Counted from the stretch's first letter, positions 1 to 12,620 are shown. The stretch is DNA of 64,000 bases from Quercus robur (GCF_932294415.1 NC_065542.1:46279942-46343941), one strand, 5' to 3'. The notes: generated by a model from the sequence alone, not told the origin. Numbers and translations: made by a program.

Positions 1-1284
1 CAGATTGATAAGAAAAGGAATATTGAGAGCTGGGTTTTCAGTATTGGCTGTTAGATTTATTTATTTATTTTCGGTGGAAATTGCTCTTAGAAACTGAAAA
101 ATGCAGGAAATTAGCCATGATATGAGAGCTAGGGGAGCAGCCTTTTTGATTCTTTTACTGGGATTAAGAGTTTCCTGTAAACTAAAATTTTTTCTTTGAA
201 AAGCTTTATTTTATGGCTACGGCAGTGGATTGATGATGTGGCCTAATATATTTTCCTTTTATTATAAAGGAAAATGTTTTTTTGTTTAGACCCTTAAAAT
301 CAGATTGTTTAACCTAATTAATTAATCAAGTAGTTACTTAGGTTGATTATTCAAATATAAGTTAAACACATACAATCATATCACTAAGTGAAGAAAAATA
401 AAGAAGACAAGCGATATGATGACTCAGGAAAACCAATAAAATTGTTCAGTTTCATGGTAAAAAACTGGGGAGAATTTAACCGAGTTATCCTTAAGGTAAA
501 CAAATCCACTAAGATAATATGGAAGTTTACAATAGGTTTTCTCCCTAAAATCTAAAACTACCTCTTGTAGAACTTACTCACACGACTATGTACAACTTTG
601 AATCCATGGATTCTTCTATCTTGAATCTATAGCACATAAACTCCCCGTTTGTGACTTTGAGATCCCCCTCAAAGGTTTTAGATCACTGTCAGTAGTTGAT
701 CTTTATGCAACAACTTGTTTTCGCCAGTTCTTGATTGTAGATCTCGTTCCGGTAGATGCTTGTTGAGTTAGAAGGTTACAAAAATCTCTCAGATTTCACA
801 AGAGTAACGCACAAGACTTCCAAGAACTTCTAAAATGTAATTAGGGTTTCCCTCTTATGCCAAGTATTGTTTAACTCAAACCCTAAACGTTTTCGCAAGC
901 TTTGGGCTTAAATTCAAATTTCCAGACCACGACTTTCGATCGGTCGAGCCTGTCTTTCAATTGATCGAGCTTGACAGAGTCTGAACTCTTCATTCTGTAG
1001 CTTGACTATTCTTGAAATTTGACTTGAACCATCATGATCAATGTCTAACACCTAATCTAGACAAGTTTTATTCTCAATTTGCCAACATAAATTTGAAATC
1101 TAAATATTTAATCCTAAATATTTAGAACCTAATAGAAAATTCATAGTTTACATTGTACTAGGCTATAAGATTTACATTGTCAGTACAATGTAAACCTATA
1201 ATTACCCAATTAGAAAAAGAATGTGAGAATTTAAAGAACTCTACATGGTCAAGTACATAGGAAATCTAGAGAATCTTGATACTA
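1..1284. other. Intergenic, possible LTR remnant
   Basis: No gene is supported here. From about 300 to 1130 the sequence resembles a decayed LTR: it has a TGTTTAACC-like edge, an AGGGTTT box and paired GATCGAG motifs near 938-975. No second LTR or target-site duplication was found, so this is a weak call. Confidence 0.3.
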
Positions 1285-1441
1285 GGGTCTGTTTGGAAAT
1301 ATCTTATTTAGCTGAAACTGAAAACTTTTTATTGAAAGTGTAAAAAAATAAAATTAAAAGTTAGTTGAATAGTACAATAGGATCCATGAATAGTATAAAA
1401 AAGAAGCTAAAAACTCAAATAAGCAAATCCCAAACACACTA
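1285..1441. mobile_element. MITE-like element (weak)
   Basis: The left edge GGGTCTGTTTGG and the right edge CCAAACACAC form an imperfect terminal inverted repeat of the kind common in plant hAT-type MITEs. The element is about 157 bp and has no coding capacity. I could not identify a clean target-site duplication, so it may be a truncated copy. Confidence 0.4.
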
Positions 1442-2013
1442 TAAGAATACAATTTTGAAGTAATAAAATAAAGGTACTTAACAAAAGAACTGAGAACATG
1501 ATAGAACGTTTTTAAGATGATCCTAATCCCATTTGTAGGAATGCAACACGAGGTACTGCATTGATGCAGCCTATGCATCGTTGTTTGGATTGTTAGGGAG
1601 AATTTTGCACCTAGCTAGCTTGAATGAGTGCCAGGAATTTACGGAAATCCTTCATTGTCGTCATTCCAATTGAAAAATGACTTCACCTAGTTTGAAAGAC
1701 TGTCTCGACAGGTTTCTCTTGAAGGAGAAATATATAGCCATTATTCTTGAATATTCCCATTCACTATTCACTTCTAGGAGGTTGTTGGAAAATTTCGTAT
1801 TAGCCTAATGATTGAACCTTCTTTTTTCTCTTTTGTGAGACTGTTGTTGCATGGTGGATGAAGGGTTTTTACTTTTTCGTGAAATAAACTTTAAAAGCTC
1901 ATCACCATTATCAAAAGAAGAAATGTTTTCCTCTCTTGATTATAGAACCATCACTTTGTCTTGTTTCCATGATCCCTTAATTTATTACTTGGAGAATCAT
2001 ATATAAATTTACT
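1442..2013. other. Intergenic, no feature recognised
   Basis: AT-rich sequence with short ORFs only. No motif, repeat or conserved block was recognised. The segmental duplication starts at its right edge. Confidence 0.4.
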
Positions 2014-2831
2014 GTATGCGTATTCCTTTTTTGTTTTTTTTTTGCTAAGTACTGTATGCGTATTCAAATCAAGGTGGAGAAAACACTCTTATTACAATTA
2101 ATAATATATTTGAACTCATTTAGAAGCATTTTATTTAGAAGGTTATTTTAATACTATAACAAATTAGTTTGAAGAATTAAAGCAGTCAAAGCAAGCGTGC
2201 AATTATCTTATATTTTACAAAAGTTTCTGCAAATGAAATATTAATGGTGCCAAAATCAGTTGTCTTATAAGCTTTACCATATATGAAAGCAGTCTGGACC
2301 TTTTAGTCAATTACCATAGTTATGTTCCTGTGTTGTGAGCATTGTTCAACAAGACAACAAAATTACTACTAAAAGACTATATGCAATATAGGAAACACTA
2401 AAGTGTGAAGTTATGCAACTTGTTTCTAAAAATAAACTAAAACTGGTTAATATTATGTCACTCAACATATGGATAGTTCAAAGCTAAGTTGGTGAGAAGA
2501 AATTTTTCACGGAAATTTATTTTGACCTCAAGCAAAAAGCCAGTCTCATGCTTTATGTCACCATTAAATGTAAGGTAGCTTGCAAAGTTTTAAGTTCATT
2601 TCTCCATCAACATTGAATTATATGTATGCCATTGTATAAATAAATTGGCTTATATCTACAGGAAAACTTAATTTTCGGTTGGTCCTTAAAATATATAAAA
2701 TGAGATCCTAGTAAATGAGAAATTTCATTGATGATTTTGAAAAATGCTAAATTTTGAATGGGATGAAGTTTTTAATTTATGTTTGCGCATTTATAAAAAT
2801 AGAAAAAAAAAAAAAAAATTAGCATGTTTGG

Positions 2832-3124
2832 CACGTGTCGATCATTAGTATTTTGTTCTTGTGTCATAAAAATGCCCAGATGTATGAAAATCTTGGATAT
2901 TAACTTCATAAAGAAAAAATCTGGCTATCAGATTACAAAGCATCTTTTACTACAGCTACGTTACCACGAATCTCGGGTTTCTGCACTCTCATTTTGTCAC
3001 CTTCTGCACATTTTATGCCCACTGGATAAGATAGTACACAGAAAAATGTTAGCTGCTTCATCTATATAAGCTGATTTAGAGGTACCTGCATTATCATCAG
3101 CATTGAGCTTTGAAGAGTCTAGTG
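2832..3124 (+). promoter_or_regulatory. Promoter and 5' UTR exon of receiver gene 1
   Basis: A G-box/ABRE-like CACGTGTC lies at 2832-2839 and a TATA box (TATATAA) at 3063-3069. Transcription probably starts near 3095. A non-coding first exon ends at 3124, followed by a GTAAGT donor at 3125, and the 5' UTR intron ends with GTGCAG at 3646. The same arrangement is conserved in copy 2, which supports function. ABA responsiveness is only suggested by the motif. Confidence 0.65.
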
Positions 3125-3671
3125 GTAAGTCACAATATTACCTAGAGTTGTACTAAAACAGTGCTGTTGGTTTCTTTTAAAAAATATAATTTTCCCCTTT
3201 CTAATTTGAATTATTATAGTTGTATCCTCGCAATATAAGTGCACGTACATAGTTTTTCCTGAATTCCTTAATTTCATAAAGTTCTTGCATTTCTAGACAG
3301 ATGATGCTGTTATTCAGAATTGGAATGAAAAGAGCTTTGGCCCTACTTTACTAAACAGAGTAGAGACAATTGAATTCTTACTAGTTTTATAGCTCTATAT
3401 TATAATTGTGCTGGCCCATGAAGCCTTTGCTAGTATTTATCTCTAAATTGAAGCTTGAGTTCCTATAAAAAAAAAAAAAAAAAAATTGAAGATTGAGTTT
3501 GTTGAGGAAGAAAAAAATTTGTAGGAACAGAGATGTATGTTTCATTTCTTGTGTAATATCAATTTGATTTCACTTAATTATATGAGCTATTGCTTGATGT
3601 AATTGTGTCTAAATTAGTTCATTTTCATTCCCATCTTATTGTGCAGAAGTAATTAGTTGATTTAAGAAGAA

Positions 3672-4418
3672 ATGGGAGCAGCAGTTGATCATGTTTCCCC
3701 CATGGGCATGAGTGGAGGCTCAGCTGAAGGGAATGACAAGAGTGAAGGGCAGCGCTTTTCCTGCAAAAACAAGTTGACAGCTCTTGTGGTGGATAATGGA
3801 GCTGTATGCCGAGCAATACAGACAGCACTCCTATGTTCCTATGGCGTGGAAACAGAAGCCGTAGAGACTGGGGAGGCTGCACTGCAGTTCATTGCCTCTG
3901 GAGCAACTTTCAATCTCATTATCATTGAGATGCTTCTGCCTGTCCTGAATGGCCCTGAGGTATATATTACATGCTTCTATTTCATCTTATTAGCTAATGG
4001 CCAAGCTCAATTAATTATCTAGTATTCATGATTGTATTGTTTGATACATCAAAAGTTTTGTAACTCAATTGGTACCTCTAGTATTTCCAATGGAGGAGTC
4101 CTGGTTCAAATGCTCCCTCCCTTGTTATTCTAAAAAATAAAATACAGTGTGATACTTATGCTACTTCAGTCTTCATGAACAATTTAACTTTCCATTTATT
4201 GTACTTTAACCAAAGATAATAATATCCTGTTCCATCTTATATGTTAGACTGCTAGGCAGATTCGTGCCATGGGTGCCCAAAGCAAAATTTTGGGGATCTC
4301 TGCATTTTTTGATGAAAGGCACCAACAAGAATTTCTTGCTGCTGGAGCGGATAGGTTCATTGAAAAGCCATTGTCACCAGAAATTGTGATCCCAATCATA
4401 TGGGAGCTCGACAACTAA
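3672..4418 (+). CDS. Type-C-like response regulator, receiver only, copy 1
   Basis: Two coding exons, 3672-3959 and 4248-4418, with a GT-AG intron between them, encode 152 residues. The protein is a single receiver domain (about residues 33-150) with a short polar N-terminus and no output domain, like the ARR22/ARR24 type-C regulators of plant cytokinin phosphorelays. The domain ends at the LSPEIVIPII helix. Key positions are altered. The phospho-acceptor Asp is Glu86 (in NLIIIEMLLP) and the second acidic-pair residue is Asn42 (Asp41 kept). The switch residue is Ser114 and the conserved Lys is kept as Lys136. A Glu at the acceptor site often mimics phosphorylation, so this may be a constitutive or decoy receiver. 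It differs from copy 2 at 17 of 152 residues. Cys55 and Trp148 replace Arg residues of copy 2, which may indicate weaker constraint. The start has a good context and follows a 5' UTR intron (3125-3646). Confidence 0.85.
4052..4140 (+). mobile_element. Old tRNA-like SINE remnant in intron, copy 1
   Basis: Within the coding intron lie an A-box-like stretch (TAACTCAATTGG, about 4061) and a B-box-like GGTTCAAATGC (4103-4113), spaced as in a tRNA-derived SINE head and followed by an A-rich tail. The same relic is in copy 2 at 20421-20505, so it predates the duplication. Confidence 0.5.
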
Positions 4419-4591
4419 ATGTGAAAGCGCACATCAAAATAGCTAGAGGACTTATTGCAATGCTAATACCTATCATATCATATCGTACCATTATCTTTTT
4501 CTATGTTATGTTCTTCATTGGGACTGATGTACTCATTTGTCATAGGCACTTTAAGTAGACATTTGTCCGCATCCTTATCCTTTAAAATTTA

Positions 4592-4597
4592 AATAAA
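4592..4597 (+). terminator. Poly(A) signal of receiver gene 1
   Basis: AATAAA lies 174 bases after the stop codon and is conserved at the matching place in copy 2 (21020-21025). Confidence 0.5.
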
Positions 4598-5215
4598 ACT
4601 GCGTCCTCTAAGTTTCTTGCAAATTCTTGTATCATATGTTTATGCTCTGTTTTGTGTTATTTTCCTTGTCATTATTATTGTTACTACATACAAACATGCC
4701 AATTCTCTATTGCATTCGACGTCAAACTACCTATGCAATCGCTGTTAGTTGATCAATTGAGGGAAGGAACCATGATTTCATCTTTCGGGGACCAATGTTA
4801 ATAAAAAAGCTTTAACCACTTTTGAATGGGGAATATATACCTTCAGTTGTAAATAAATACAAGAAAAATAATACTAGCATTTATTTAGTGTTATCAAATC
4901 TATATCTATATATTACTAAAAGCTGAAGCGCAGTGTTAAATGTTGCTGTACTCAGGTTGTGCCACGTCAATGCCCATCTCATTTCCACCGTTTTTTTTTC
5001 CTACAATTTTAAAATAGTTTTTTAAAAATTTCAGAATCATAATAAATCTATAAAATTAAAAATAATAATAAATCTGTATAATAAATCCCAGCCCTATCTC
5101 CACCATAAAGCCCACTTTTTATCTATTTAATTCCATCATAAAACCCAAACCCAAAGCCTTTTCAACTTAAAAGAAAAACAGGAAAATTGAAATCGTGAAA
5201 TAGGGTACGTAGTGT

Positions 5216-5835
5216 AGGGAACGGTTTGAACTTTTGCTATACGGTTTCACACCGTTTCAACCTAAGGAAAACCAGAAAGTCTGAAACCGTGAAGGGAAAG
5301 AATCTGATACCATTTGAAACTGTGAAAATCTCCCCACCTTCTTGCTCTATGGTTTCACAGTAACGGCCGCCTATCTGTCTTCCTTCCTTTCTGTTTTCCT
5401 CTCCTCATTGTATATAAATACTAACAGAACTTGGATGATTCGGTTGAGGTATCTCTAAATCCCAGTTCTTTTTGTGCTCCATTCTTTTGCTAGATGTTTT
5501 TTGTTTCCTTTTTTTCATTTTGTTACTGCCTCTTTCATGTTGTGGTGTAGATGATTGTTATGCTGAAATTTTGATTGTTGGGGCTTTTAATTGGAGCTCT
5601 AAGTTGTACATTTTGTTATTGCCTCTTTCATGCTGTGGTGTGGATGATTGTTTTGATTGCTGTGGTTCTTAATTGGAGCTTTGTTTTGACAGTTTGAAAG
5701 ACAACCATACGGTTTGAACTTCTGCTATACGGTTTCACATCGTTTCACTTCTGCAATACCTAGAAAGTCTAAAACCATGAAGGGAAGGAATCTGATACCA
5801 TTTGAAACAGTGAAAATCTCCCCACCTTCGCTGCA
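5216..5835 (+). repeat. Direct repeat pair inside Helitron 1
   Basis: About 125 bp at 5220-5345 recurs at 5708-5835; both units share ACGGTTTGAACTT and CTGATACCATTTGAAAC. Between them, a shorter unit with TGCCTCTTTCATG (near 5527 and 5620) is also repeated, and part of it recurs near 7055. Confidence 0.7.
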
Positions 5836-5839
5836 GAAA

Positions 5840-6880
5840 TATTGCCAATAGATTATCTTTTGATTTATATGAATTGGTAGTAATGCATGTCCAATAGATT
5901 ATCTTTTGATTTATATGAATTGTGTAGGCTATTCGGATTGTCTTATTTCTAATAGATTCAACACTAAAATTTCCCAACACAGCGTTTATACCTGTCATCT
6001 TTCAAAGAATGTAACCATTAGTTTCTTTCTATTATGGCTCTTTTGTAATTTGAATGAATTCCTATGTAGCTTTAGTTGTTATTTGTTTGAGCAAAATAAT
6101 GACTGTTTTCTGCAGATTAAAATAACTGTGTAATTTAAATAAGTTCTTGCCTAATTTTGTTTGTATACCATGTTTCCCTATATTATATTTTTTCCCTGAT
6201 TCAGTGATGAAATATTAATTTTCAATGACTTTGCATTCGTTTGAGATTGCTTTTATTTGTTTATTTATTTAAAAAAGCTATATAAGTGTAAAGTTGTACA
6301 TCCCATAAAGAAATAATTTGAGAAGTATTCATTTATAAGTTGGATTTTAATCTTATCCAAACCCAAATTTAAAATGAAAGTGATTGAACAATTATTATTT
6401 GTAGTAATCGCTAATATATGCAATGTGTTGAATAGATTTGCAGAAATGTGTAACATATAAACACTCAATCATTGATGACTCAATTTCTACATTGTTAAAG
6501 TGAAAACTAAAATATTAAAAAGACTCCATATATACCATGTAAAGATCATTAGCACCTATTATCACAAAAACATATCATGACCCAACTTGAATTCTAAATT
6601 TGCAACCATGACCGACATGTTAATAACTTAATACCAAGCTTGGGTCAACTTTCATCCAAAACATTGTATCTTGCCATAAGCTGTGATGTAAAACTGCCAA
6701 TAGATTATTTGTAATGAATTGCTACTCAGTTTTGAATTATATGAATTGTGTAAGCTGTTCGATTTTACTACCAAAATATAATGTAAGAGACATTGTCTTA
6801 CTTTTAATAGATTCAATACTGACAAAACCTGAAGAAAAATTCCCAACAAAGCGTTTATACTTGTCAACTTTCATCCAAAA
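5840..6880 (+). repeat. Second diverged direct repeat in Helitron 1
   Basis: Sequence around 5840-6010 (CAATAGATTATC, ATATGAATTGTGTA, GCGTTTATAC) recurs at about 6690-6880 with small indels. It reads as an internal duplication of Helitron filler rather than a gene. Confidence 0.6.
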
Positions 6881-7644
6881 CATTGTGGGTCAACTTTCAT
6901 GCCACAAGCTGTGATGCAAGAGGCACATCGTCACCTTCCATAGTAACCCACAAGTTGGATTGTTTCTTTAGTTTATGTAACCAAAAGAATTAAACAAAAG
7001 AAATACAACATTGTTCAATGATTTGCTTTGCTAGAAAATAAAAATGAATTGCCTTGCTGTGGTATGGATGATTGTTTTGATTGCTGGGGTTTTTAATGAA
7101 TTGCTATCTTTTGGTTCAATACTGACAAAAACTAAAGAAAATTACAATGTCATGTAAATCAATAGATTCATATGACATTGTGACAATCATGTAGCTATAT
7201 TGAATCTATATATTAAATCTGTCATATTTTATGTATTAAATAGAGATTGTTAATATTTGAGCATGTATGTTGATGAAAAATGTACAGATTGCCAAATTAC
7301 TTTTTGCTTGAAATGTTCGGGTTTCTTTTTTTCCTATTGGATATTTTTTTTATTGTCTGCATTGAACAGCTTGCTAAATACAGGTTTTGTTACAAAGCAA
7401 AGTTTAATACATCAAATTTTTTATCATATTTGCATTTTGGGGAATTGTGTGATTGTGGTTTCTATGATAGGTTACTTTCCCTATATCAGTATGTTGTCTT
7501 TGAAGGAAATCGAGTACTTACTTAAACTTGACTTTAACTGAGTCCACTTCAGATATGTATTCACGAATATAGTTCGTTTAAACGGCCATAAATATCTGGA
7601 GTCAAATCTTTTGCATCATTTTCCATATATGTGAAACTTAGCAA

Positions 7645-8390
7645 ACTTGACGGAGCTTTTAGAGGCGCAGATTTGGAAGAATTCCTTCTGCAGGTTTGTA
7701 CCCACCTCTCCTAATATTTAGCAATATTTTGGTCATTAATGTTAACTTTGAAAAGTTACAGATTATAATGTCTTATTTTTGGCAGTTGTTAACTTACAAT
7801 TAATTTGGAAGACCAAGATGGAGTAAGAGGATGAGTTTGATATGCTTACACATTCTCTCTACACTTATCTCTTTGACGCTTTCATTCTTTTGGGTCAAGA
7901 CAGTAGAGGAAATGAGTAACCAGATTTTGACAGAGAAAAACTTAACAGAGCTTTCAGAGGTGCAGATTTGGAAGCTGTAGAAATGTCTTGATAAATGCAT
8001 GCATTACTTTTTTGAAGAGAGATATTTTTCTAATAGATTGAGAAGTGAAACTAATGGGATAAAGATTGTAACAGTTCTACCAGTTCGTTGTTTTGTTGAT
8101 TCTAATGTACTTTGGATTTTCCCTTTTGGTTCCAACATTAATATTTTTCAAATGCTGAAACATAAAAAAATCAATAAATAAAATTTGCACATTTTCCTTT
8201 GCTGGAACACAAATACTTTTTGCGTGTTTTAATGCTGTGCTTCTTGAATAGAGAAAACTTGGATGATCTTTCAGAGGCGTGGATTTGGAAGCTGTTGAAA
8301 TGTCTTGATAAGAGCATCCCTTAACTATTTTAAAAGTTATATATTTTGCCGATAGATTGAGAAATGAAACTACAATCAAGAAAATGAATC
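7645..8390 (+). repeat. Threefold repeat in Helitron 1, possibly captured exon
   Basis: Three diverged units start near 7645, 7940 and 8260, each containing AGATTTGGAAG or GGATTTGGAAG. In units two and three the sequence continues through TGTCTTGATAA to AGATTGAGAA. In one frame units two and three read like coding sequence (IWKL-KCLDK) with stops. A captured exon is possible, but I do not recognise the gene. Confidence 0.5.
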
Positions 8391-8590
8391 AACTTGCTAT
8401 TCGGTTAATTGCTCCACAACTGTTATTTTACCATTAATGCAAGTAACAGACACATGTTAATTTTTTTGCTACCCTCATCATTTGCTGATCATAAATTTAT
8501 TTTGCTTTGCTATTACATGGACTCATAACAAATATGACTTTAATTTTGTTTAATGACCCATGTGTAAGTGAGGTAAAAAAGTAATTTAAT

Positions 8591-8730
8591 AATGTTGTGA
8601 AATGTGGGTTCCAGTTAGCTCAACTGGTAAAGTCTCTGGTGGTTGTATAAGAGATCTGGGGTTCAATCCCCGCCTACACCAAAAACTGATTGGTGTCTTG
8701 GTCTGATGATAAAGAGCAATGTTGTGAAAT
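8591..8730 (+). mobile_element. tRNA-derived SINE with 13-bp target-site duplication
   Basis: The body, 8604-8717, has an A box (TAGCTCAACTGG) and a B box (GGGTTCAATCCCC) and is flanked by a perfect AATGTTGTGAAAT duplication at 8591-8603 and 8718-8730. Its 3' part (ACTGATTGGTGTCTTGGTCTG) is not tRNA. At 114 bp it is short for a plant SINE. The exact duplication suggests fairly recent retroposition into Helitron 1. Confidence 0.85.
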
Positions 8731-11515
8731 TATTGAGAATTTTTGTGTTCCTAAGAGGACTCTTTATTATTAGACAAAACATTAGGCACTTATATAAAAA
8801 AAAATATTGCTACGGTCTCTAAAATAAATTAGAAGGGGAAGGAAGGATCTCTTATGCCACATACCAAGACCATCAATTATGTAGTAAACCAATGAGTGAA
8901 ATGGCACCTTCTTTGGTTGTAAGAATAACGTGTGAGAGGATTTTACATATTCATCTATTTGATTTTTTTTTTTTTTGGAAAAAGTTCATCTATTTAATTT
9001 AGATATTTATAACTAGACAATTAAATAATAATTCATGCAAAATCCAGAAATGCAAAAATTGTCTATACATATTCATCATGGATCATTTTAAATTTAGATT
9101 TAACTTTGCATTTATGTATTCTTATGCTTTAATTTAGATATTTATAACTAAACAATGAAAATTACGAATAAAATAATTGAAACGGTTCACTCATCCATAA
9201 AGCAAGCAAAATACTATAAATTACAATCCTAAACAACATCAAAAATACAAACCAAAAATATCTCAAAAATACTCTTTACACAATCAAAAAAATGAGCATA
9301 CAACATGAATTACCTATAGAATTATTGCTCAAAATATTTTCCAATTTTGGAAGACGATCGCCAAAATTTTTAGGCAACATCAAAATGAGGTACACATATT
9401 TAAATTCACAACTAATGTTTGTTACTTTCATATGAACTCTCCACTTTTTCTCTACTAATCACAATTTACCACGTCCAAATTGTGGCACAAAATATTGTAG
9501 TCCTATATTTTCTTTTTTGATTAACTTTATACAATGATGTCATGCACAATTCTAGAGTCATTATTATATTTTTGAAAAAAAAAAATTGACTTCATGGATC
9601 CAATATTGCAATTGTGATGATAACAATGTTTATGTGCCATCCTTATTATATGATTGTTTATGTTTTTAAAAAACAGCTGCAAACGATTCAATTGGCTAAT
9701 AAAAAAAAAAGTTATTCACCACATCAATTTGACTGGACTGCTCCAAAATCTTTTATTCCTTTGAAAGGAAGAAGAAAAACTCATTCATCAATGCTTTAGG
9801 GCTGGAAACAAACAAGCACTATTTTGGGTTAGAGTTCACAAATATTTTATACAAGATCAAACGAAAGCGGGTAAAGAAATCCTTCTTCAAGCCAACATAG
9901 AAGGAGACAAAAATGCAAATATGGACTGGCAATTATGCGAATCAAAAGATGAGGGAATATAACTATTGTTATCAATTCTAAACCAACCAGATGAAAAACT
10001 ATTGCTGCTAAACTATTGACAAATCCTTTGACATACAAATTTTGGAACAAACACATTTCACATCCCAAATAACCAAGCATGCAAGAAAAATGGAGTGAGT
10101 CATTGGGATCATGAATGCCCTTACCCTTATGGAAATGAAGAATTACATGTAACAATCAAAATGTGCTCAGTTGACATGGGAATGTACAAATTAGCCAACC
10201 GAATATGGTAGAAATTATGTTTCAAAAAAAAAAAAAATCTACAATAAAATTTCCTCATTCTATTCCAAATACTAATCTCTAATAATACAAAATCAATTCC
10301 ATGACCAAAACCTCCAATCAACATGAATCTTGCAATATATTGGTCACATATATATAATGCAGCTTTAGTAGTAATACATAGAAAAATGTTAATAATAATA
10401 TCACTATCATAAAAAAAAATTTATCATGCGCAACGCATGGGTCCACGACTAGTTATGAATAAAAGATAAGATCCCATATGGGTTTCTTTATACATTTCAA
10501 ATTAATTATTTATCAAGATGTAATTTTTTTTTTTTTAAACTCCCAAAAATCATCTATGATGGATTTTGTACTAAATTTTGCAATAATTCCCTTTACTCTA
10601 AAATAATGGCTATACCGAATTATTTTACATAAACAAAATTATTTTGTCATTTTCAATTTGAAACTTAATTTCTAGCCCCATTTATTTATTTAAAGAGCTT
10701 TGAGAACAAAAAGTAAATGATGAATTGATGAGTTCAATGAAAGAAAAAAAGAAAAAAAAACTTTGAGAAAATGAAAAAAATGAAACTATCACACCCCAAC
10801 CCAACAAATGAACTGGGCTTATGACAAGGGCCATAACTTCCTCACAATTATAAAGGTTTCACCTTATAAGTGTGCAAGACCTTGCTAAAATGCGACCTCA
10901 AATAAAAGGGAAGAATGGAGTTGCATAAAACACTAAATTACATAAATACTAAATACTATAAGTCTGATCTTATTGTGAAATTAATCTTAAACTCATCTCA
11001 TGCGCCTACTTTAGTGAAAGCCCCAAAACTTAATATTCCTCTCAATTTGAAACAGAAAAGAGAATAAATGAGGTGAGCTTGTCCACTCAATAAATATTGA
11101 AACATTTTATTAGTAAGCCATTTCCGAACTAGCCGAATCAAGCATGATAGAAATTGCAAACAATTTTCCTATACATTATAAAGTTTATAGGCTTTGCATC
11201 ATATCAATAAAACCAAAGGAATTCAATGAAGTAAAAAATAGCACATTTATTTGGATTCAAAAGTCATGCATATGCTAAGATCATACACTAATAATCTACG
11301 TGACTATGGACACAATCTTTGCCTATGACTAGGTTTAGAATCACAAATTGGGTAAAAAAATGTTCCAAAAGCAACAAGTGCTTGAGCCACATTTTGATTT
11401 ACCCCATTGGAAGGATTCTAAGCATATTTAGATTGTTTATTTAATATCATTCAATTCATAGTCAATATCGCATTTGTCAAAGCTCAAAAAAAGATTTCAT
11501 TTAGGATGAAATACA

Positions 11516-12393
11516 CTATTGGCCACATGGAACCATGCGGCTATGTGGGGTTCTGGCAACACCATATTGTTCCCTACTTGGTCCTTAAGTTTTCCTATTT
11601 CGTCTTTTTTCCTTGTTCTGATCCAATTTTCATGCTGTTGTTTGGAGGCCTTTCTGAGCTCCAATTTCTTCAAAATCGATATCCCTAGAAAGCTCTGGAT
11701 GTCTAGTTCCATTGGCTCTGGCCTTGTTCTATTTGGAGTTATGGTCGTCAAGATATCGCATTTGGAAGAGAGGTAATGTAGTTCAAAAAATTCTGCAACA
11801 CTTTTCTTGAAAAATTCATTTATCTAAATCCGTAGCAGATATCGTCAAGCTCTTTTTGTGGGAGGTAGTCAAGACGTTATACTTCAATCTTATGTAGACG
11901 GATCACCCCAATTGTTGCTCAGTTGGTACAGTTTTTTGTGTGAAAACAGCCCAAAAACAGCTCTTTTTGATTTGAAAATAGTGAAACATATAATAAGGGT
12001 TTTTGAATTTTATTGATATCTCATCTGTTTTAACTCTGATTTTGGCATGTCAACTGTCATTTCAAAGGGAAAAATATGACTTACAAGATGGTCCAAAATT
12101 TAGCTTGATCGAATGGCTGGATGAAAAAGTCAATTTTTTGATTGTCAACAGTTAGGGTTTTTGGTCTTAATTCTTGTTAGAAGTGACTAAATTGGTTGCA
12201 ACTTTTTGCTTCATTGTCCGATCATGTTGCATTTATTTATTCCCTTCTTTTGGCCTTAAAAATCATGATTTTCACAATTTTTTGAATTTTAAGCATTATT
12301 TCGATGTGTTAATTGGGGCTGGACAAAATACGGTATCGACAATTATTGGTTTGAATTTTTAGTTATGTTAGACATTTAAATACTAGATAATTA
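11516..12393. other. Intergenic, no feature recognised
   Basis: The duplication ends at the left edge. Overlapping ORFs of 60-85 residues on both strands (11497-11776) look like chance frames in a dispersed repeat. No gene is supported. Confidence 0.4.
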
Positions 12394-12620
12394 CAAGTGG
12401 GTATTGTCAAAATTTGTAAAATTTTGTATCTTGTTGTATTATAATATAATTATCTCGATTAATTAAAGAAGAATTTTAATTGTGGAAGAATGAAATTAAG
12501 GAAGAATCCTAAAAATTGAAAGCGGTGATTTTTTTTTAAATCTTAAAATTTTCAAAAAATTTTCAAAAATGGAAAGATTAGAAAAGTAGGGCCCTCAATT
12601 CTAGGTCCACATAATATGAG
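12394..12620. repeat. Diverged block shared with 55437-55657
   Basis: The blocks share CAAGTGGGTA at the start, then GATTAATTAAAGAAGA, CTTAAAATTTTCAAAAAATT and GTCCACATA/GCCCACATA near the end, in the same order. It is either a dispersed repeat or an outer part of the segmental duplication. Confidence 0.6.

Larger units (their letters stand above)
4905..10452 (+). mobile_element. Helitron 1, non-autonomous (5.5 kb)
   Basis: It starts TCTATATATTACTAAAAGC, the same 5' end as Helitron 2 at 25212, and ends with a hairpin (CATGCG, loop CAA, CGCATG at 10425-10439) followed by GACTAG. The host bases are A before and T after, as expected for Helitron insertion into AT. Copy 2 of the duplication has the uninterrupted site near 24705-24745. 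No Rep/helicase ORF is visible, so it needs an autonomous partner. The inside is made of short diverged direct repeats and includes a SINE at 8604-8717. No host gene inside was identified. Confidence 0.85.
2014..11515. repeat. Segmental duplication, copy 1
   Basis: Colinear with 18480-50175. Shared blocks include the GTATGCGTATTCC start, the receiver gene with promoter and 3' flank, the CAACCCAACAAATGAACT block near 10800 and the TCATTTAGGAT end near 11510. After removing Helitron 1 (4905-10452), about 3.95 kb remains, against about 4.09 kb for copy 2 minus its insertions. Small indels also separate the copies: about 130 bp extra near 10530-10660 here, and about 100 bp extra near 25010-25120 in copy 2. 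Duplication is seen in the sequence; that it arose as a tandem event is inferred. Confidence 0.85.

Noticed and set aside
2824..3069. An 81-residue ORF conserved in both copies (also 19141-19389)
   Set aside because: It overlaps promoter elements and ends at the TATA box; the copies end at different stops, so it is promoter conservation, not coding.
3672..4022. Unspliced 116-residue receiver protein
   Set aside because: The frame runs past a GT donor into the intron; the spliced form restores the conserved Lys and the C-terminal helix.
8604..8675. A functional tRNA gene
   Set aside because: A and B boxes are present, but the acceptor arms do not pair properly, the anticodon stem is poor, and an exact target-site duplication marks it as a SINE.
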